Origin: Aurelia coerulea
Taxonomy: Eukaryota > Cnidaria > Scyphozoa > Semaeostomeae > Ulmaridae
Length of the DNA stretch: 64,000 nt
Reading direction: 5' to 3'
Assembly: GCA_039566865.1 (NCBI GenBank)
Contig: CM076943.1
Span: 18,882,501-18,946,500, forward strand
Below are positions 10,777-21,111 of this stretch, one piece after another. A program made the position numbers and the translations under genes. Under the pieces are notes generated by a model. That model had not been told where the DNA came from. It worked only from the letters and a program-made list of their open reading frames with translations, and did no database searches. Numbering within the stretch: the first letter of the stretch is position 1; each line of letters begins with the position of its first letter.

Positions 10777-11486
10777 CACGGGCGGTAGGAAACTCTGAAT
10801 TTCGAAAAAGCTTTATGGCTGATACATCGAGTTATTCATATCCTAATATATCATTCCATTCGTGATATATCGACTTGTTTACCTTTTGTGTCTACCTATC
10901 CTGCGAAGGCACCGTTTTAATCCGATTGACATAACTTCAAGAGCCCTAGAATAATAATGCTACTCAAGTGTGGTAACATGAAACGGAAAACCAGAGAAGG
11001 AATCCTTGTTGGGGATACGAACAGGCTAAGTTGAGAGCCTCAAAGAATCCCCCAAAAAGGGCTCCAGATCGCATGCGCATTAACGATTTACGTCACTTAC
11101 GTAATATGCAAATTAGCTTGACCGTTGAGAACAAGGGAAGAAACAAAAGCAGCGATGCGCATGACAACGTGAGCCCCAACGTCGATTCGCTCTCAACAAA
11201 GCTAAAACACAATGTATCAAAACAATAGGGTCAGCACTTCATCTCCCCAACAAATCCTATATTGGAGGAGTTTCCTCTCTTGGAGGAGTTTCCGTTTGAG
11301 TGGCATAATTGCGCTAGGGCCCTTGAAGGCATGTCAATCGGATTAAAATGGCGCCTTCGCAGGAGAGGTAGAAATAGAAGGAAAACAAGTCGATATATCA
11401 CGAATGGAATGATATACTAGGATAGGAAAAACTCGATATATCAACCATAAACCTTTTTCTAACTTCAGCGTCTCCTACCGCCCGTA
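10777..11486. mobile_element. Foldback DNA element with 7-bp target duplication
   Basis: Inverted ends of about 180 bp starting (C/T)ACGGGCGGTAGGA. Flanked by GTAAGAG at 10770-10776 and 11487-11493. Related internal segments include the CGATATATCA motif on both arms. No coding frame; superfamily not assigned, though 7-8 bp duplications would fit hAT or a relative. Confidence 0.78.
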
Positions 11487-11548
11487 GTAAGAGGGGGATA
11501 TTTTGTTAGAGCTGGTTATCGATAAGTCCATTTTCGTCCAATTTCGTC

Positions 11549-12020
11549 TTTACAGCTATTACTGTATGGCGGTAAAGACCTCACTAATGAGTTAAATAAA
11601 AAGATAATCGAGTTTACGCTGCGTCACATCCACAACACTGGTCGGTTTGATTAATATAACTATAAAAACGGTTTGTCGCAACACAGCCATCAAGTTATTA
11701 AGCCCCTTCTTGTATTTTTTTCTTCCTTTGTTTTGTAGTCGTTTCATAAAATGTATGTAATAGTCTTGAAAGTCTGTCTTAAATTAGACGTCACATGAGA
11801 TCTGGGCACGCAAACTTGCCACGAATGATCCATTCAATTGTTTCATTAGATAACGTCTAACTTGAGATAGACTTTTAGTTTTTAGTTTTATGTAATGGCT
11901 GCGGAGTTGCCATAGACTTTTGCTCTCCAAGTTATCGTGTTTGTAGTATTGTAAAGTATTTTAGCAAGTAGCGTTAAATAGTAATTTGTATTGTAAAATT
12001 TTGATTGAATATAGAAATAA
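11549..12020 (+). mobile_element. LINE 3' end (family 1), 5'-truncated
   Basis: Flanked by a perfect 10-bp duplication CAATTTCGTC (11539-11548, 12021-12030). The first about 105 bp encode the last residues of the LINE ORF (LLLYGGKDLTNELN ... HNTGRFD then stop), closely matching the C-termini at 13989, 31316 and 40629. The rest is its 3' UTR. Very short insertion, typical of aborted target-primed reverse transcription. Confidence 0.85.
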
Positions 12021-12229
12021 CAATTTCGTCAATTAGTCCTACATGTCTTGGCCCCCTGTCTCCTACGCCTATGAGTACACTTTTCACTGAATTTTCCCAA
12101 ATATCATTGATATTTCTAGAGTCGGTTTTTGCTTTGAGGGAAAATATCTGGATTCTAGAGCTGGCTGAAAATTTGGTGGGCACACCCCATACAAATCAAA
12201 GTCAAGTAACTTTAGGGCGAGATTAGGGC

Positions 12230-12760
12230 TGCATTGTATTAGATTCTCCTTTTTTGAGAACAGTCTACAACAAAACAGTCTACATTCTGATCTAAAATCT
12301 ACCAAGAACGTCAACAGTTTCCAACATAAGATCAAGAAATTTTTTCGAATATCTCCAAAAAACGATCTCCAAAATCAATAACACAGCCTCTATATATATA
12401 ATTGAAATTCCAAAAGCTTTAAAAATAGCTGTCTATCAACATTCTTAAGAATGCGGCATTATTGTCACTTTCACAAGTTTTTTTACGGAAGAATTTGTTG
12501 CTTCTTTTGTTTAATGAAAACTTTATATTCAATGACACCTCTGGAGGGACCATCATGGAAACAAGGTCGCACTGACCTTTTAGTGCTATCCCTGCCATTT
12601 AAACTAGGGCTGCTTTTAGATTGAGTTTTTAACTTATATATCTATATCATATTGTACACTTGTGATTAGATTTTTTCCTAAATGTTACATTTAATTTTTA
12701 ATTTTACATGGCAAAATTATACAAACATACATACATACATACTCTGGCACCCAGAGTACT
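12230..12760 (+). mobile_element. LINE remnant (family 2) with CATA-repeat tail
   Basis: A frame-broken segment near 12265-12340 includes SDLKSTKNVNSF, matching the fragment at 42900-43000 (SDLKSTNNINIF). The downstream segment around 12535-12600 has the same GGAGGGACCATCATGGAAAC motif as 43150. It ends in an ACATACATACATAC tail. 5'-truncated and decayed. Confidence 0.65.
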
Positions 12761-12900
12761 ATTTTGAAGATATACGGGAGTTGATTGTTTCTACATACCG
12801 GGTGTCCCAAAAAAGTACTCCCGTTTGAAAAATCACCAGAATTTGATTACACAACCAATCTTCCATTTTCTTTTTTCGTCAAGTAGATCAAGGACCAAAT

Positions 12901-14382
12901 GGAACTAATATTCTCAAGGAAAAGATTGAAGCTAATCATCCGGAAATTTACTTTAACAACACACCAGTGATGAAAGTAGATGAACACAAACATTTAGGAA
13001 TCATACTCGATTCAAAGCTGTCTTTTTCTGCCCATATCAAATCAGCTATCTCTAAAACAAGAAAGGGTATTGGCTTGCTGAAATATCTCTCCAAATATCT
13101 GCCCAGGCATACTCTAAACGAGTTATATAAGCTCCATGTGCGACCGCATCTTGACTATGGGGATGTCATTTACCATATTCCGGCAAAAGTATGTGAGTTC
13201 AGTGGTAGCATCATTTTACCGAGCCTTATGGAAAAATTAGAATCTGTTCAGTATTCTGCTGCGCGAGCAATTACAGGAACATGGAGAGGAACATCGCGAG
13301 AAAAGCTGTACACAGAGCTTGGTTGGGAATCATTAAGCTGCCGAAGGTGGAGCAGACGTCTTACTTTATTCTACAAGATTCTTAATAATCTAACTCCCGC
13401 TTATACTAAGGATCCAATCCCACCACTTCAACAGTCACATTACCCTCTTCGCAACCAGGATGTCATTTGGCGATTAAAGGCCAGAACAAAAAAATTTAAA
13501 TCTAGTTTCTATCCTCATTGCTTATCCGAATGGAATGAACTTGATCCCGAGATTAGACTTGCACCGTCTGTTGCTGTTTTTAAAAAGAAGCTCTTATCGA
13601 TAATTAGACCCCCTGTAAGATCTATATTTGGCGTTCATGGCCCAACAGGTTTATCCTATCTCACTCAACTCAGGGTTGGTCTCAGTAAACTAAACTTTCA
13701 CAAATTCAAGCACAATTTTAGGGATACCATAAATCCAATGTGCCCTACGAACGATGGTATTGAGGATACGGAACACTTTTTGTTGCTTTGCCCTTCCCTT
13801 GCAGTATCACGCAGAGATCTTCTCGCTGGAGTTTTTGATTTGCTGCGACCATATGGATACACCAATGTCCAAAATAATGTTCTACTGCAGATTTTATTGT
13901 TTGGTGATAAAAATTTCCCAGACGAACTTAACAAAAATATACTCCTTCTGACTCTAAAATTTATCCACAAATCTGGTCGATTCGGTTAGAAAATTCCAAA
14001 AAAACTCCGTTATAAGTCACTTCATCACAGCCACAATGTTACATGTCCCATTTTAGTTTATTTTGTTTTTGTTCTTGATTTTCTTTAGTTAAGTCATGTA
14101 TTTTTAAATGTCTGTCTCAAATTAGATGCCATGCAATATTTGCGATAATGCCTTATTTACCATCCAAACAAAAATCAACCTGATCGCAGTTCTTTCTCAT
14201 GGCATGTAATTTGAGACAGACCATAGTAGTTTTAGCTCAATGTCTAAGTGGCCTCGGGGTAGTCACAGCCTTTTGCTCCTCGGGGTATCGTTCCTGTAGT
14301 ATTGTATAGTAATTTTGTAGGTAGTGTAAGTAACATATATATTGTAATCTTTTAGTGGATATATAAAAAAAAAAAAAAAAAA
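12901..14382 (+). mobile_element. 5'-truncated LINE (family 1) inside a mariner-type MITE
   Basis: Flanked by the 11-bp duplication AAGGACCAAAT (12890-12900 and 14383-14393) and ending in a poly(A) run of about 18. It carries the 3' part of the retrotransposon ORF (12967-13989) and a 3' UTR of about 380 bp that recurs at 11890, 16590, 31655 and 40905. An intact duplication and a long A-tail indicate a fairly recent insertion. Confidence 0.92.
12967..13989 (+). CDS. C-terminal part of a LINE reverse transcriptase ORF
   Basis: An open frame of 340 codons covers the region downstream of the catalytic palm: the LGIILDSKLSF motif near residue 10, the thumb/connection region with YLPRHTLNELYKLHVRPHLDYG (first residues only shown in part), and a C-terminal segment with a C-x10-H-x4-C arrangement (CPTNDGIEDTEHFLLLC) that may be a zinc-binding nucleic-acid motif. 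The endonuclease and the YADD active site are absent because the copy is 5'-truncated, so it cannot be functional. The start methionine is an internal codon and not a real initiation site. The same C-terminus recurs at 11557-11652, 31010-31316 and 40320-40629, defining one active or recently active family. Confidence 0.85.
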   Translation: MMKVDEHKHLGIILDSKLSFSAHIKSAISKTRKGIGLLKYLSKYLPRHTLNELYKLHVRPHLDYGDVIYHIPAKVCEFSGSIILPSLMEKLESVQYSAARAITGTWRGTSREKLYTELGWESLSCRRWSRRLTLFYKILNNLTPAYTKDPIPPLQQSHYPLRNQDVIWRLKARTKKFKSSFYPHCLSEWNELDPEIRLAPSVAVFKKKLLSIIRPPVRSIFGVHGPTGLSYLTQLRVGLSKLNFHKFKHNFRDTINPMCPTNDGIEDTEHFLLLCPSLAVSRRDLLAGVFDLLRPYGYTNVQNNVLLQILLFGDKNFPDELNKNILLLTLKFIHKSGRFG

Positions 14383-14873
14383 AAGGACCAAATCATTTTC
14401 CCAGATATAGCTGATTTCGTAACTGCTTTAAAAAGTCGCAAATTTAGCTCTTTTCGGGGCTACCTGGTTTTGAATCATACAGCTTCTCGCTTGATCGTAA
14501 ATGATAGAAAGAACTGCACACTATCATTAGAGATTTAAATGAAGATAAAAAATGTGAAAATTTTGACTCTTAGGCACGATGGAGTATTTTACTTAAAAAC
14601 TATAGCTCAAAATAAGGTTGTTGAACCTGTAATTTCTCCACCTTGTTGAATTAAAAGCAAACATTTCACAATCTAGAAATGTTTTTGGGTCCTTGACAAA
14701 ACGAGTCCAAGAGAAAATTTTGTCAAATGTTTGAAAATTGATTTTTGATGATTTTTAAACGGGAGTACTTTCTTTGGGACACCCGGTAGAAAAATTAACT
14801 ACTGGCGATGAAAAGCTGATCAATCATCTCAAAATAGTCTCTTTGATGAATCTTTCAAGAATCTATAACTTAC

Positions 14874-15047
14874 TGTGGCAAGTTGGCCCTTTGGTGCTTT
14901 TCTCTGCTGTACCATAGTAGCCTCTCCTGCAGCGGCACTTGTTCTTTCCACTTCTTATATTGCAGCCACAATCAGCTCTCGCATCACATCCCTCTTCACA
15001 GTCACTATCGAGGACATTACGAGTTTCGTAGTCCTTTTCATATGCAT
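14874..15047 (-). CDS. EGF-like exon (exon 3)
   Basis: This 174-bp exon (58 codons) lies between an acceptor TTTCAAACAG and a donor GTAAGT, phase 1-1. It begins AYEKDYETRNVLDSDC and carries seven cysteines, with EEGCDARADCGC, NKCRCRRGYYG and a final PTCH. The C-x-C-x2-G-(Y/F)-x-G ending is typical of EGF-like modules. It directly follows the vWA domain in transcript order, as in other vWA-EGF-sushi proteins. A partner cysteine may be supplied by the next exon or the EGF fold may be atypical. Confidence 0.75.
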
Positions 15048-15980
15048 CTGTTTGAAATTAAAAATTGCAACATTGGTAAAAAATCGTTTGCACAAAGGGT
15101 TAAGATTACTGTAACCCTTCAAATAAGAATTTATTTGATTTTTCGTTTTCGTCATATTTTGATTCTCCAAGTATATGAGTACCGTTTTATCCACCTTGCT
15201 TCACAAAACAAGCCAAATTACTTGAAAATTTGAGCATTTTGAAAGAAACACTCTTGTTTCTCAAAAATTGCGTGAACAGGCACTAAGGGATTAAGGTAAA
15301 CTTACTTTACCTTGCTAATGATTCGGATACTTGTGTGGTTTAGAAGGCAATAATTTTAATTCGTACGGGTGCAATATTTGCTCTTTGTTAAAAAACTCCT
15401 TTGCTTTCGGAACTGATTCATACAGAGACCTCCCGTTTCTCAGTTGATGAACCAAAGCCGAAACATTCCATTCTGTGGCCTGACAGGGGGACACTGCGTA
15501 CATTCTATGCAAAGCAATGTGACGCTGGCTGACGAAAACATTCGAAATTCGATCGCTCTGTTACCATTCGATGGTGCAAGCCTGTGGAGAAAGTGAATTT
15601 GACTAGACTTGCATCGAAAAAGTGGCAGATTTTTCCATTTCAAACATTACAGATGAAGAAACAAAGTATTGGAAAGCATAGTTCGATGATTGAGGAACAT
15701 TTTGATATGTTGCCTTACGAATTTAGTCTTTGGATGGCGGAGTGCGAGCGAAGACAAAACAGTTTATTGAATTTGGCTTGAAGAAGAGTTTCACTCCTTG
15801 TAATTTTCTATAGGAAGGCGTAGTGTTACTTCACCACGAACTCTCGTATTCGAACAATTACGCAGTACAGAAGTCAACAAAGGAAACACAATGCAGCCGT
15901 AAAGAAGTGCAACAGATAAGACACAAAAGGTATTACCATTGTCTATTTTGAAGTTTTGAACTTATTATCGTTCAATCAAC
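15048..15980. other. Intron stretch with short unexplained frames
   Basis: Between the EGF-like and vWA exons. Two short open frames overlap here (minus 15315-15512 and 15440-15643; plus 15584-15781). One minus frame contains ECTQCPPVRPQNG after an AG, which looks like a cysteine-rich module, but it hits a stop before any usable donor. I do not call a gene. Confidence 0.4.
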
Positions 15981-15989
15981 CGCCTGGGC

Positions 15990-16200
15990 TTCCTGTGGTT
16001 TAACTGTTTCAGTGTGAAAATGGTATAAGTGTCTGCTTACAATGGTTTCTATCGCATTTCTTTTCTGAAGAGTGACCGTTAAACAGAGCCGAAGCAGTCG
16101 TTCGTTCCATATTCGATCGATAGAATGTAGAAGATAGGGTCAGCTTTTTCACTGTTTCATTATGAGTCCCTGTTGAGCAAGGTTTAGGTTTACTGTAACC
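15990..16200. repeat. Left arm of an inverted repeat flanking vWA exon 2
   Basis: Similar, in reverse complement, to about 17920-18085 (shared elements include the GAGTCCCTGTTGAGCAAGG segment and the CGATCGATAGAAT region). The second vWA exon of the minus-strand gene (17104-17507) lies between the arms. Part of the motif also occurs at 3245-3345. Confidence 0.7.
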
Positions 16201-16494
16201 TCACTACATAAGGACCCTCTAGTTACGCTCATCTTATTGAGTTTGAATTGTTGTTGTTGTTGTCGCTCCACTGTGGGCCTTATGGACATAGAGTTGTAAA
16301 ACCGGACAAAAATGTCAATCTGCGATAAGTTTTTGTCTCAAAGTCATGTGCTGATTAGAGTATGGCTTAGAGGAAGGCGCTTTTTGCATTAGAATGAACA
16401 TTTATCGAAGTCCTTATTGCAAATTTTATGGTACAGCAGTTCTGGAAAACTGTTTTTCTGGCATTTTAAGATGAGTGGTTTTGAGAAGAAAGTA

Positions 16495-16728
16495 TTCGAG
16501 TGAATTTCTGTAGCCACTTACCCATCCCTTCATAAGCCACCCGATTTTTTCCCATGGTTAAAGTAGTTTCTTTTCCTCTATTATCTTTATTTAATGGCCT
16601 CGGGGTAGACACAGCCTTTTGCTCCCTGGGGTTGATCGTCCTAGTAGTATTGTAGAGTAATTTTGTAAGTAATGTAGTTAGTAATCTGTATTGTAAATTT
16701 CATTTTGAATATATTATATATAAAAAAA
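16495..16728 (+). mobile_element. LINE 3' end (family 1), 234 bp
   Basis: Flanked by an 11-bp duplication AGAAGAAAGTA (16484-16494 and 16729-16739), with a short A-rich tail. The 3' UTR matches that of 14247-14370 (GGCCTCGGGGTAGACACAGC). No coding part is included. Confidence 0.85.
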
Positions 16729-16757
16729 AGAAGAAAGTAGCAGGTGATCTAGGCCCA

Positions 16758-16905
16758 ATAGATCGCTTAGCTAAGATTCAAAAAAAGAATCCGAATCGAA
16801 CGATAGCTTGATACATTTGTAGAATGTTCGAATGTATACAATAGTGATAGAAGCTCCAACGCCACTCAATCAAACCTTTAGTAGAATAGCGAAAAGGTCG
16901 ATTAG
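16758..16905. mobile_element. MITE of the CAATAGACCTTT family
   Basis: Resembles 7457-7633, with inverted ends of the type AGATCGCTTAGCTAAGATTC and GAATAGCGAAAAGGTCGAT. Non-coding. Confidence 0.55.
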
Positions 16906-17103
16906 TAGAATCAGTACGGAGATATTCCGTTTCTACAAGCGAAGGAGAATGAGTCTCTCTGTTGACCAAAGCGCCATCATCAAGTCAAACAGCACAGGGA
17001 AACGAGGGACTCCAGGTAATAAGTCTAGGTTTACTGCTGGGATACAAGGGACTCATCGTCATAAGTCCAACGGGCTCTCTCAAGTCTAATTATAACTTCT
17101 TAC

Positions 17104-17507
17104 CTCCTCGAATTGACTTAGCCAAATCAGTGAGATCTTTGAATGTTCGCTTATAAAGGTACATGGATGGATCAGTTGCTATCTTCTTCTGCATGGTATC
17201 CACGTCAGTTTTGTCAGTAACAGCCACTGCATACATTTCAACTTGTAGCTTCTGACCAATAGTAATAGAGCGAATCTTGTTTACCTCTGGACTAACATCT
17301 GTAAAAGGATCATATTCACCATTTGGTTTTGTGTTTGCCATGCCATCGGTGATGACAATTAAAGCTTTGTTCGTATTTTGTCGCAAATGATGCGTTATCG
17401 GTTTGTTGACAAGCTGCAAGAAGATGTCATGAGCATCGAGTAATGAACCCCTTAGATTCGTTCTTTTTCCTCTTTCAAACTTTACTTTCTTGAAGTCTTT
17501 TATAAAT
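17104..17507 (-). CDS. vWA domain, second half (exon 2)
   Basis: This 404-bp exon starts after a polypyrimidine acceptor (TTTTATTTTCAG) and ends at a GTAAGA donor. It enters in phase 2, exactly matching the phase-2 donors of both candidate first exons (34690-35060, 38926-39296), and leaves in phase 1 like every later exon. The translation continues the vWA fold: the MIDAS threonine lies in KRTNLRGSLLDAHD, the second MIDAS aspartate in VITDGMAN, and the domain closes with MYAVAVTDKTD and LAKSIRGG. Together with exon 1 this gives a complete metal-binding vWA domain of about 180 residues, which typically binds extracellular ligands through a divalent ion. The plus-strand paralogue exon at 52824-53221 is the closest relative in the window. 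The intron separating it from exon 1 is over 17 kb because of nested transposons. Confidence 0.92.
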
Positions 17508-17919
17508 CTGAAAATAAAAGAAATCGGTATGAGGTGTTGTGTATGTTTCCATACATGAACTAGCACAGGCCTTTAAAGCTTTGCAAATTAATGATGATGA
17601 TGATAATGATTCATTTAAAAACATACCAGTTGAAACAAACTGCATATGACTTCGTGCGCCCAAAAGAAGCAGAGCTAATCGAGTCTGCGACACTTACAAG
17701 CAAGAAATCACGATCATACAATATGGGGTTAGATAGCATTACGATATTATACACTACTTACAAATTAACAATTTTGATGACACATATCAACTAAGACGGA
17801 AAAAGAATACGCAAAATAATCAATTCAAAATTATTTTTTTTCAATTTAAATTTTACGAAACAAACTATTTAAAACACTACGTACGAACTAGACTTATGAC
17901 GATGAGTCCCTTGTATCCC

Positions 17920-18085
17920 TGCGGTACCTTGCTCAACAGGGACTCATAATGAAACAGTTAAAAAGCTGACCCTATCTTCTGCATTCGATCGATCGAATCT
18001 GGATCGAACGACTGCTTCGGCTCTATTCAACGGTCACTCCTCAGAAAGGAAATGCGATAGAAACCACGGTAAGCAGACACTTAAT
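17920..18085. repeat. Right arm of an inverted repeat flanking vWA exon 2
   Basis: Reverse complement partner of about 15990-16200. The two arms are 1.7 kb apart and could pair in the pre-mRNA around exon 2. Confidence 0.7.
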
Positions 18086-18178
18086 CAACAAAACCTGGTA
18101 ATCATCTGAAGAAGAAAGCTCACTTTACCTGGTGAGTGCAAAGTGAATCTTTTAATGCTGCAATGTCCATGTTTTTAA

Positions 18179-19051
18179 CCCTATTTTTACCGTGAGGGGG
18201 GGGGGGGGGTTTCGCCCCCTATCGGATTTTTTTTAATAGCTCCCAAACGATGCTGAAACGTCTTGAATTTTCCTAAAATTTAGTTGGCAATCAGAAAATA
18301 GAAATTTCAAGACCTATTGTTCGACCACGTGACCACCACATGCCCTTATTTGGAGAAAGGTCACAAAGAAATTCTTTAAAACGGCTCTAATTTCTTTCTT
18401 TGTTACTAAATCTCAACAATATATATACCATTCGATTTGTCTCAATGAGTGCTTTCATTTGATATATAATTTATTCATATTTGCTGACAACAGCAGTTTA
18501 TTATTTCTATGACGTCATCAATCTTTATGACGTCATATTCCTAATGAATGAGTAATTTTTGCATGCAAAACTGATGGAATTACCTCAAATATCCATGAAG
18601 GTACTTGATTTCATCAATAATATGCGAAATTAATGGTTTTAAATCATAAATATTGAGCAAACAATTTTGCATTGAATCAAATTTTCATTATTTAATTAGT
18701 TAATTTATTAGAAACCACAAATATCCGTATAAAACCATATGAAACTACAAATTAATGGTGTCAAGCAGGTATTTGGATGGTTTTTTGCCAATTTTATCAA
18801 GCTATTTGCTAATAATGGTCCCTTTTTGCAAATAGCTCGATTTTCACAAAATTTGCATTGTTTTTGGTTGCCTAGCAACCAATCACGTGACTACTGATTG
18901 ATTGATGCTATTTCTAGATTCTCCTTTGTTCAATTATGACACAGTGCAAGTTTCATTGTCATAGCTGTTATACTTGCGGAGAACAACAGGGGGGAGCGAA
19001 AAAGGCCCCCCCCGGTAGAAAATCACTTTTTTTTACCCGGTTAAAATAGGG
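18179..19051. mobile_element. TTAA-flanked DNA element with CCCTATTTT ends
   Basis: TTAA lies at 18175-18178 and 19052-19055. The ends are inverted: CCCTATTTTTACCG at the left, its complement at the right (CGGTTAAAATAGGG), each followed by a G- or C-run. TTAA plus a CCCT start fits piggyBac-type elements. 873 bp, no transposase frame, so non-autonomous. Confidence 0.75.
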
Positions 19052-19248
19052 TTAAGACCAAACATAGCAGAGAAATCTTCAAGTAACTGCCGCAGCAACT
19101 TCCTTCAAATTTAGTCAACTGTGTCAATCGAATAGAAGGTTCAAAACTTATTGTTCTTTGCCAAATCTAGCAATCTGATTGGTATTTTAGGAACCTCAGA
19201 GTATTAGGCCTAGATAATGTGAAACCAACAAGAAATGAAGCCGTAGTC

Positions 19249-19351
19249 ACCGTTTACACTATGCCGGTTGAGCGACGAAGCCAGTTAGTCATTTATTTCG
19301 TGCCATATTCAAGTTAATATTATGCTGGCATAGTGTGGTGTAAACGGAATC
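19249..19351. repeat. Small foldback sequence
   Basis: CCGTTTACACTATGCCGG at the left is mirrored by TGGTGTAAACGG with GGCATAGTG at the right. Short non-coding hairpin of the kind left by MITEs. Confidence 0.5.
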
Positions 19352-19404
19352 ACAGTTTCATGTTGTATTCATTTCGTACTGCCATAGTACAAACGGGGTC
19401 TTCA

Positions 19405-19662
19405 AGGGGCTCCGTCGCCAAACAGTAAACGAATCCGTAAATTCGCACGCGTCACGGATTATCCATTGTTCACCCATTGTTCTCTGCAGTTTGTTTTTTG
19501 GTGGCTTCACCCAAGCCATCAAAAAGTGACCGTTAAAAATCCACTTATATCCAAGCAATCGTAGAAGATATGAACGTTTGGTTAATTTCTTAGTGAAGTA
19601 CAATGATTTATGTCCAAACCTAGCAACTCTAATTTTGAAAAAAAATATGAAAATCCTGTGTG
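19405..19662 (-). mobile_element. Truncated copy of the AGGGGCTCCGTCG MITE
   Basis: Reads as the reverse complement of most of 9738-10053. One end (AAGGGGCTCCGTCG) is kept; the other is lost where the Helitron begins, suggesting that the Helitron inserted into, or rearranged with, this MITE. Confidence 0.7.
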
Positions 19663-19699
19663 AATTGATGAAATTCTTGATGTTGGTGATTCACAGTGT

Positions 19700-21111
19700 T
19701 TGCTTGCTTTGCATAAAGGACTGATTCCTGATGCTCCAAATTTGTCAGTTGATCAGCTGCCAACAACTGTGTGTTTGACAAGATCGAAGGAAGCAAACAA
19801 TGACTTGCCCCTTGTGGCATTGCCCTTTGTGGCAACTACTGATTCAGCAAAATCCATTTTGGTTTTGCCACTTCTTGTTGCATACTCAAATTCTTGTGAA
19901 TTACACAGTGACTTTCCCATTGTGGCAACAAATACTGCTCCTTGTGAATCGCCCATTGTGGCAACAAATAAGACTGCAGAAATGCCTATTGAAACAAACA
20001 ATCATGATAAATTCCATAATGAATCTAATCAAGCAGGAAGCTCAATTGTCTTTGGAAATGTTTTCCAAGGGTCTTTCTTAAGTGAGACATAAGAGAATAG
20101 AGATTCCCCATTCCTATCTTTGTTTGCAGCACTTGATGATACTTTAAAAGAAACAAATAGTGCAATTTTCATATTGCATGGGTACATGGTATCAATTACT
20201 TGCAATCCTAACTCTGGGTTCTATGTATTTGATTCTCATGCAAGAAATTTTTTGGGTATGCCTGATATGAATGGCAAGGCAGTGCTGTTGAACGTGAGAA
20301 ATCTGTTTTCCTTACAAAATTATTTGCAATTGCTAGCCACAGCACTTCACAGTACTTTCTTTGAAGTGGTTTCTGTGACATTTAATAATCTGAATTCTTC
20401 AGACCCACAAGGAATTGATTTTTTAGTCAGTCCAGGCAAACTGGCCGTAGAATATGAAAAGCAACAAAAACGTGAGCAAGTCCGACAACGTGTTGCCAGA
20501 AGACGCAAAAATGAAAGTGAGTCTGAACGACAAGTGCGACTTGCAAAGGTGCGAAAAAATTCCGCTAAAACATGTGCAAATAAAAGTGAACCTGAAAGAC
20601 AGGAACGGCTTGCAAAAATATATGCATGTCAAACTGAATCTGAAAGAGAAGAACGCCTTGTAAAAATGCGCCAAAATGCCTCAAAAACTGCACAAAAAGA
20701 AACTGAACCTGAAAGACAGGAAAGGCTTGCAAAAATGCGCCAGCGTGCAAAGAAAAAGCAAGCTAATGAAACTGAATCTGAAAGGGAAGCGCGACTTCAA
20801 AAACGTAGATTGCAAAGGAAAAATAAGAAAGAATATGTGTTACATGATAAAACTAATTACTTGGCAGAATTTGATAGAAGAAACGGTTCCATACACCAAC
20901 AAAATTGGGCAAAGAAGAACATTGACACATTTCATGAATCAATCAGATTTTCAATGAAACATTGTAAGATTTGTTTTGAAACATGGCCAGTAAAGAATCA
21001 GTCAGTTTCTGAACAGTTTGTATGCATACGATGTGCCAGAGATAAGAAAATTCCAAAAAAGTTTTCAAAAGAGAATGGAATGATTCCATCTGCAGTTCCA
21101 GCTGAAGTGCA
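19700..21111 (+). pseudogene. Helitron accessory ORF: C76/OTU-like protease remnant, KR repeats, DUF6570-like motif
   Basis: The first frame (19700-20092) ends VFGNVFQGSFLSET before a stop, and the second (20120-21124) has YMVSITCNPNSGFYVFDSHA near residue 25. The FDSH pair followed by a GKAVLL stretch resembles the Asp-His part of C76-type cysteine proteases or OTU relatives that Helitrons of marine animals sometimes carry. The catalytic cysteine would lie near the stop, so activity is doubtful. Next come about five imperfect repeats of a charged unit of the type ESERQ-RLAK-R (residues 115-230), probably a coiled or DNA-binding region. The end has the cysteine motif HCKICFETWP and FVCIRCARDKK, then VPAE. 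That text continues after the insertion as AELQGLTQIEEML at 23102, which fits the DUF6570-type region placed before Helitron Rep domains. Confidence 0.7.

Larger units (their letters stand above)
10342..12213. mobile_element. Broken G/C MITE interrupted by two later insertions
   Basis: The left part (about 10342-10776) and later parts (11487-11548 and 12021-12213) resemble successive portions of the MITE at 2872-3194, including the AATTTGGTGGGCACACCCC end. The missing continuity is explained by two insertions, a foldback element (10777-11486, 7-bp duplication) and a LINE end (11549-12020, 10-bp duplication). The element's outer ends are decayed. Confidence 0.65.
12798..14786. mobile_element. 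Mariner-type MITE split by a LINE
   Basis: TA at 12796-12797 and 14787-14788; inverted ends CCGGGTGTCCCAAAAAAGTA. The ends and about 90-400 bp of each flank belong to the MITE, and the middle is a LINE insertion with its own duplication. The original MITE would have been about 500 bp. Confidence 0.85.

Noticed and set aside
15315..15643. Possible extra cysteine-rich exon on the minus strand (ECTQCPPVRPQNG)
   Set aside because: A stop precedes any usable donor and the next part does not keep phase 1; too weak to call.
9858..19603. Similar frames at 9858-10040 and 19358-19603 with text such as SYLLRLLGYKWIFNG
   Set aside because: Both are within copies of the same TTAA-flanked MITE, on opposite strands; no family match, no start context.
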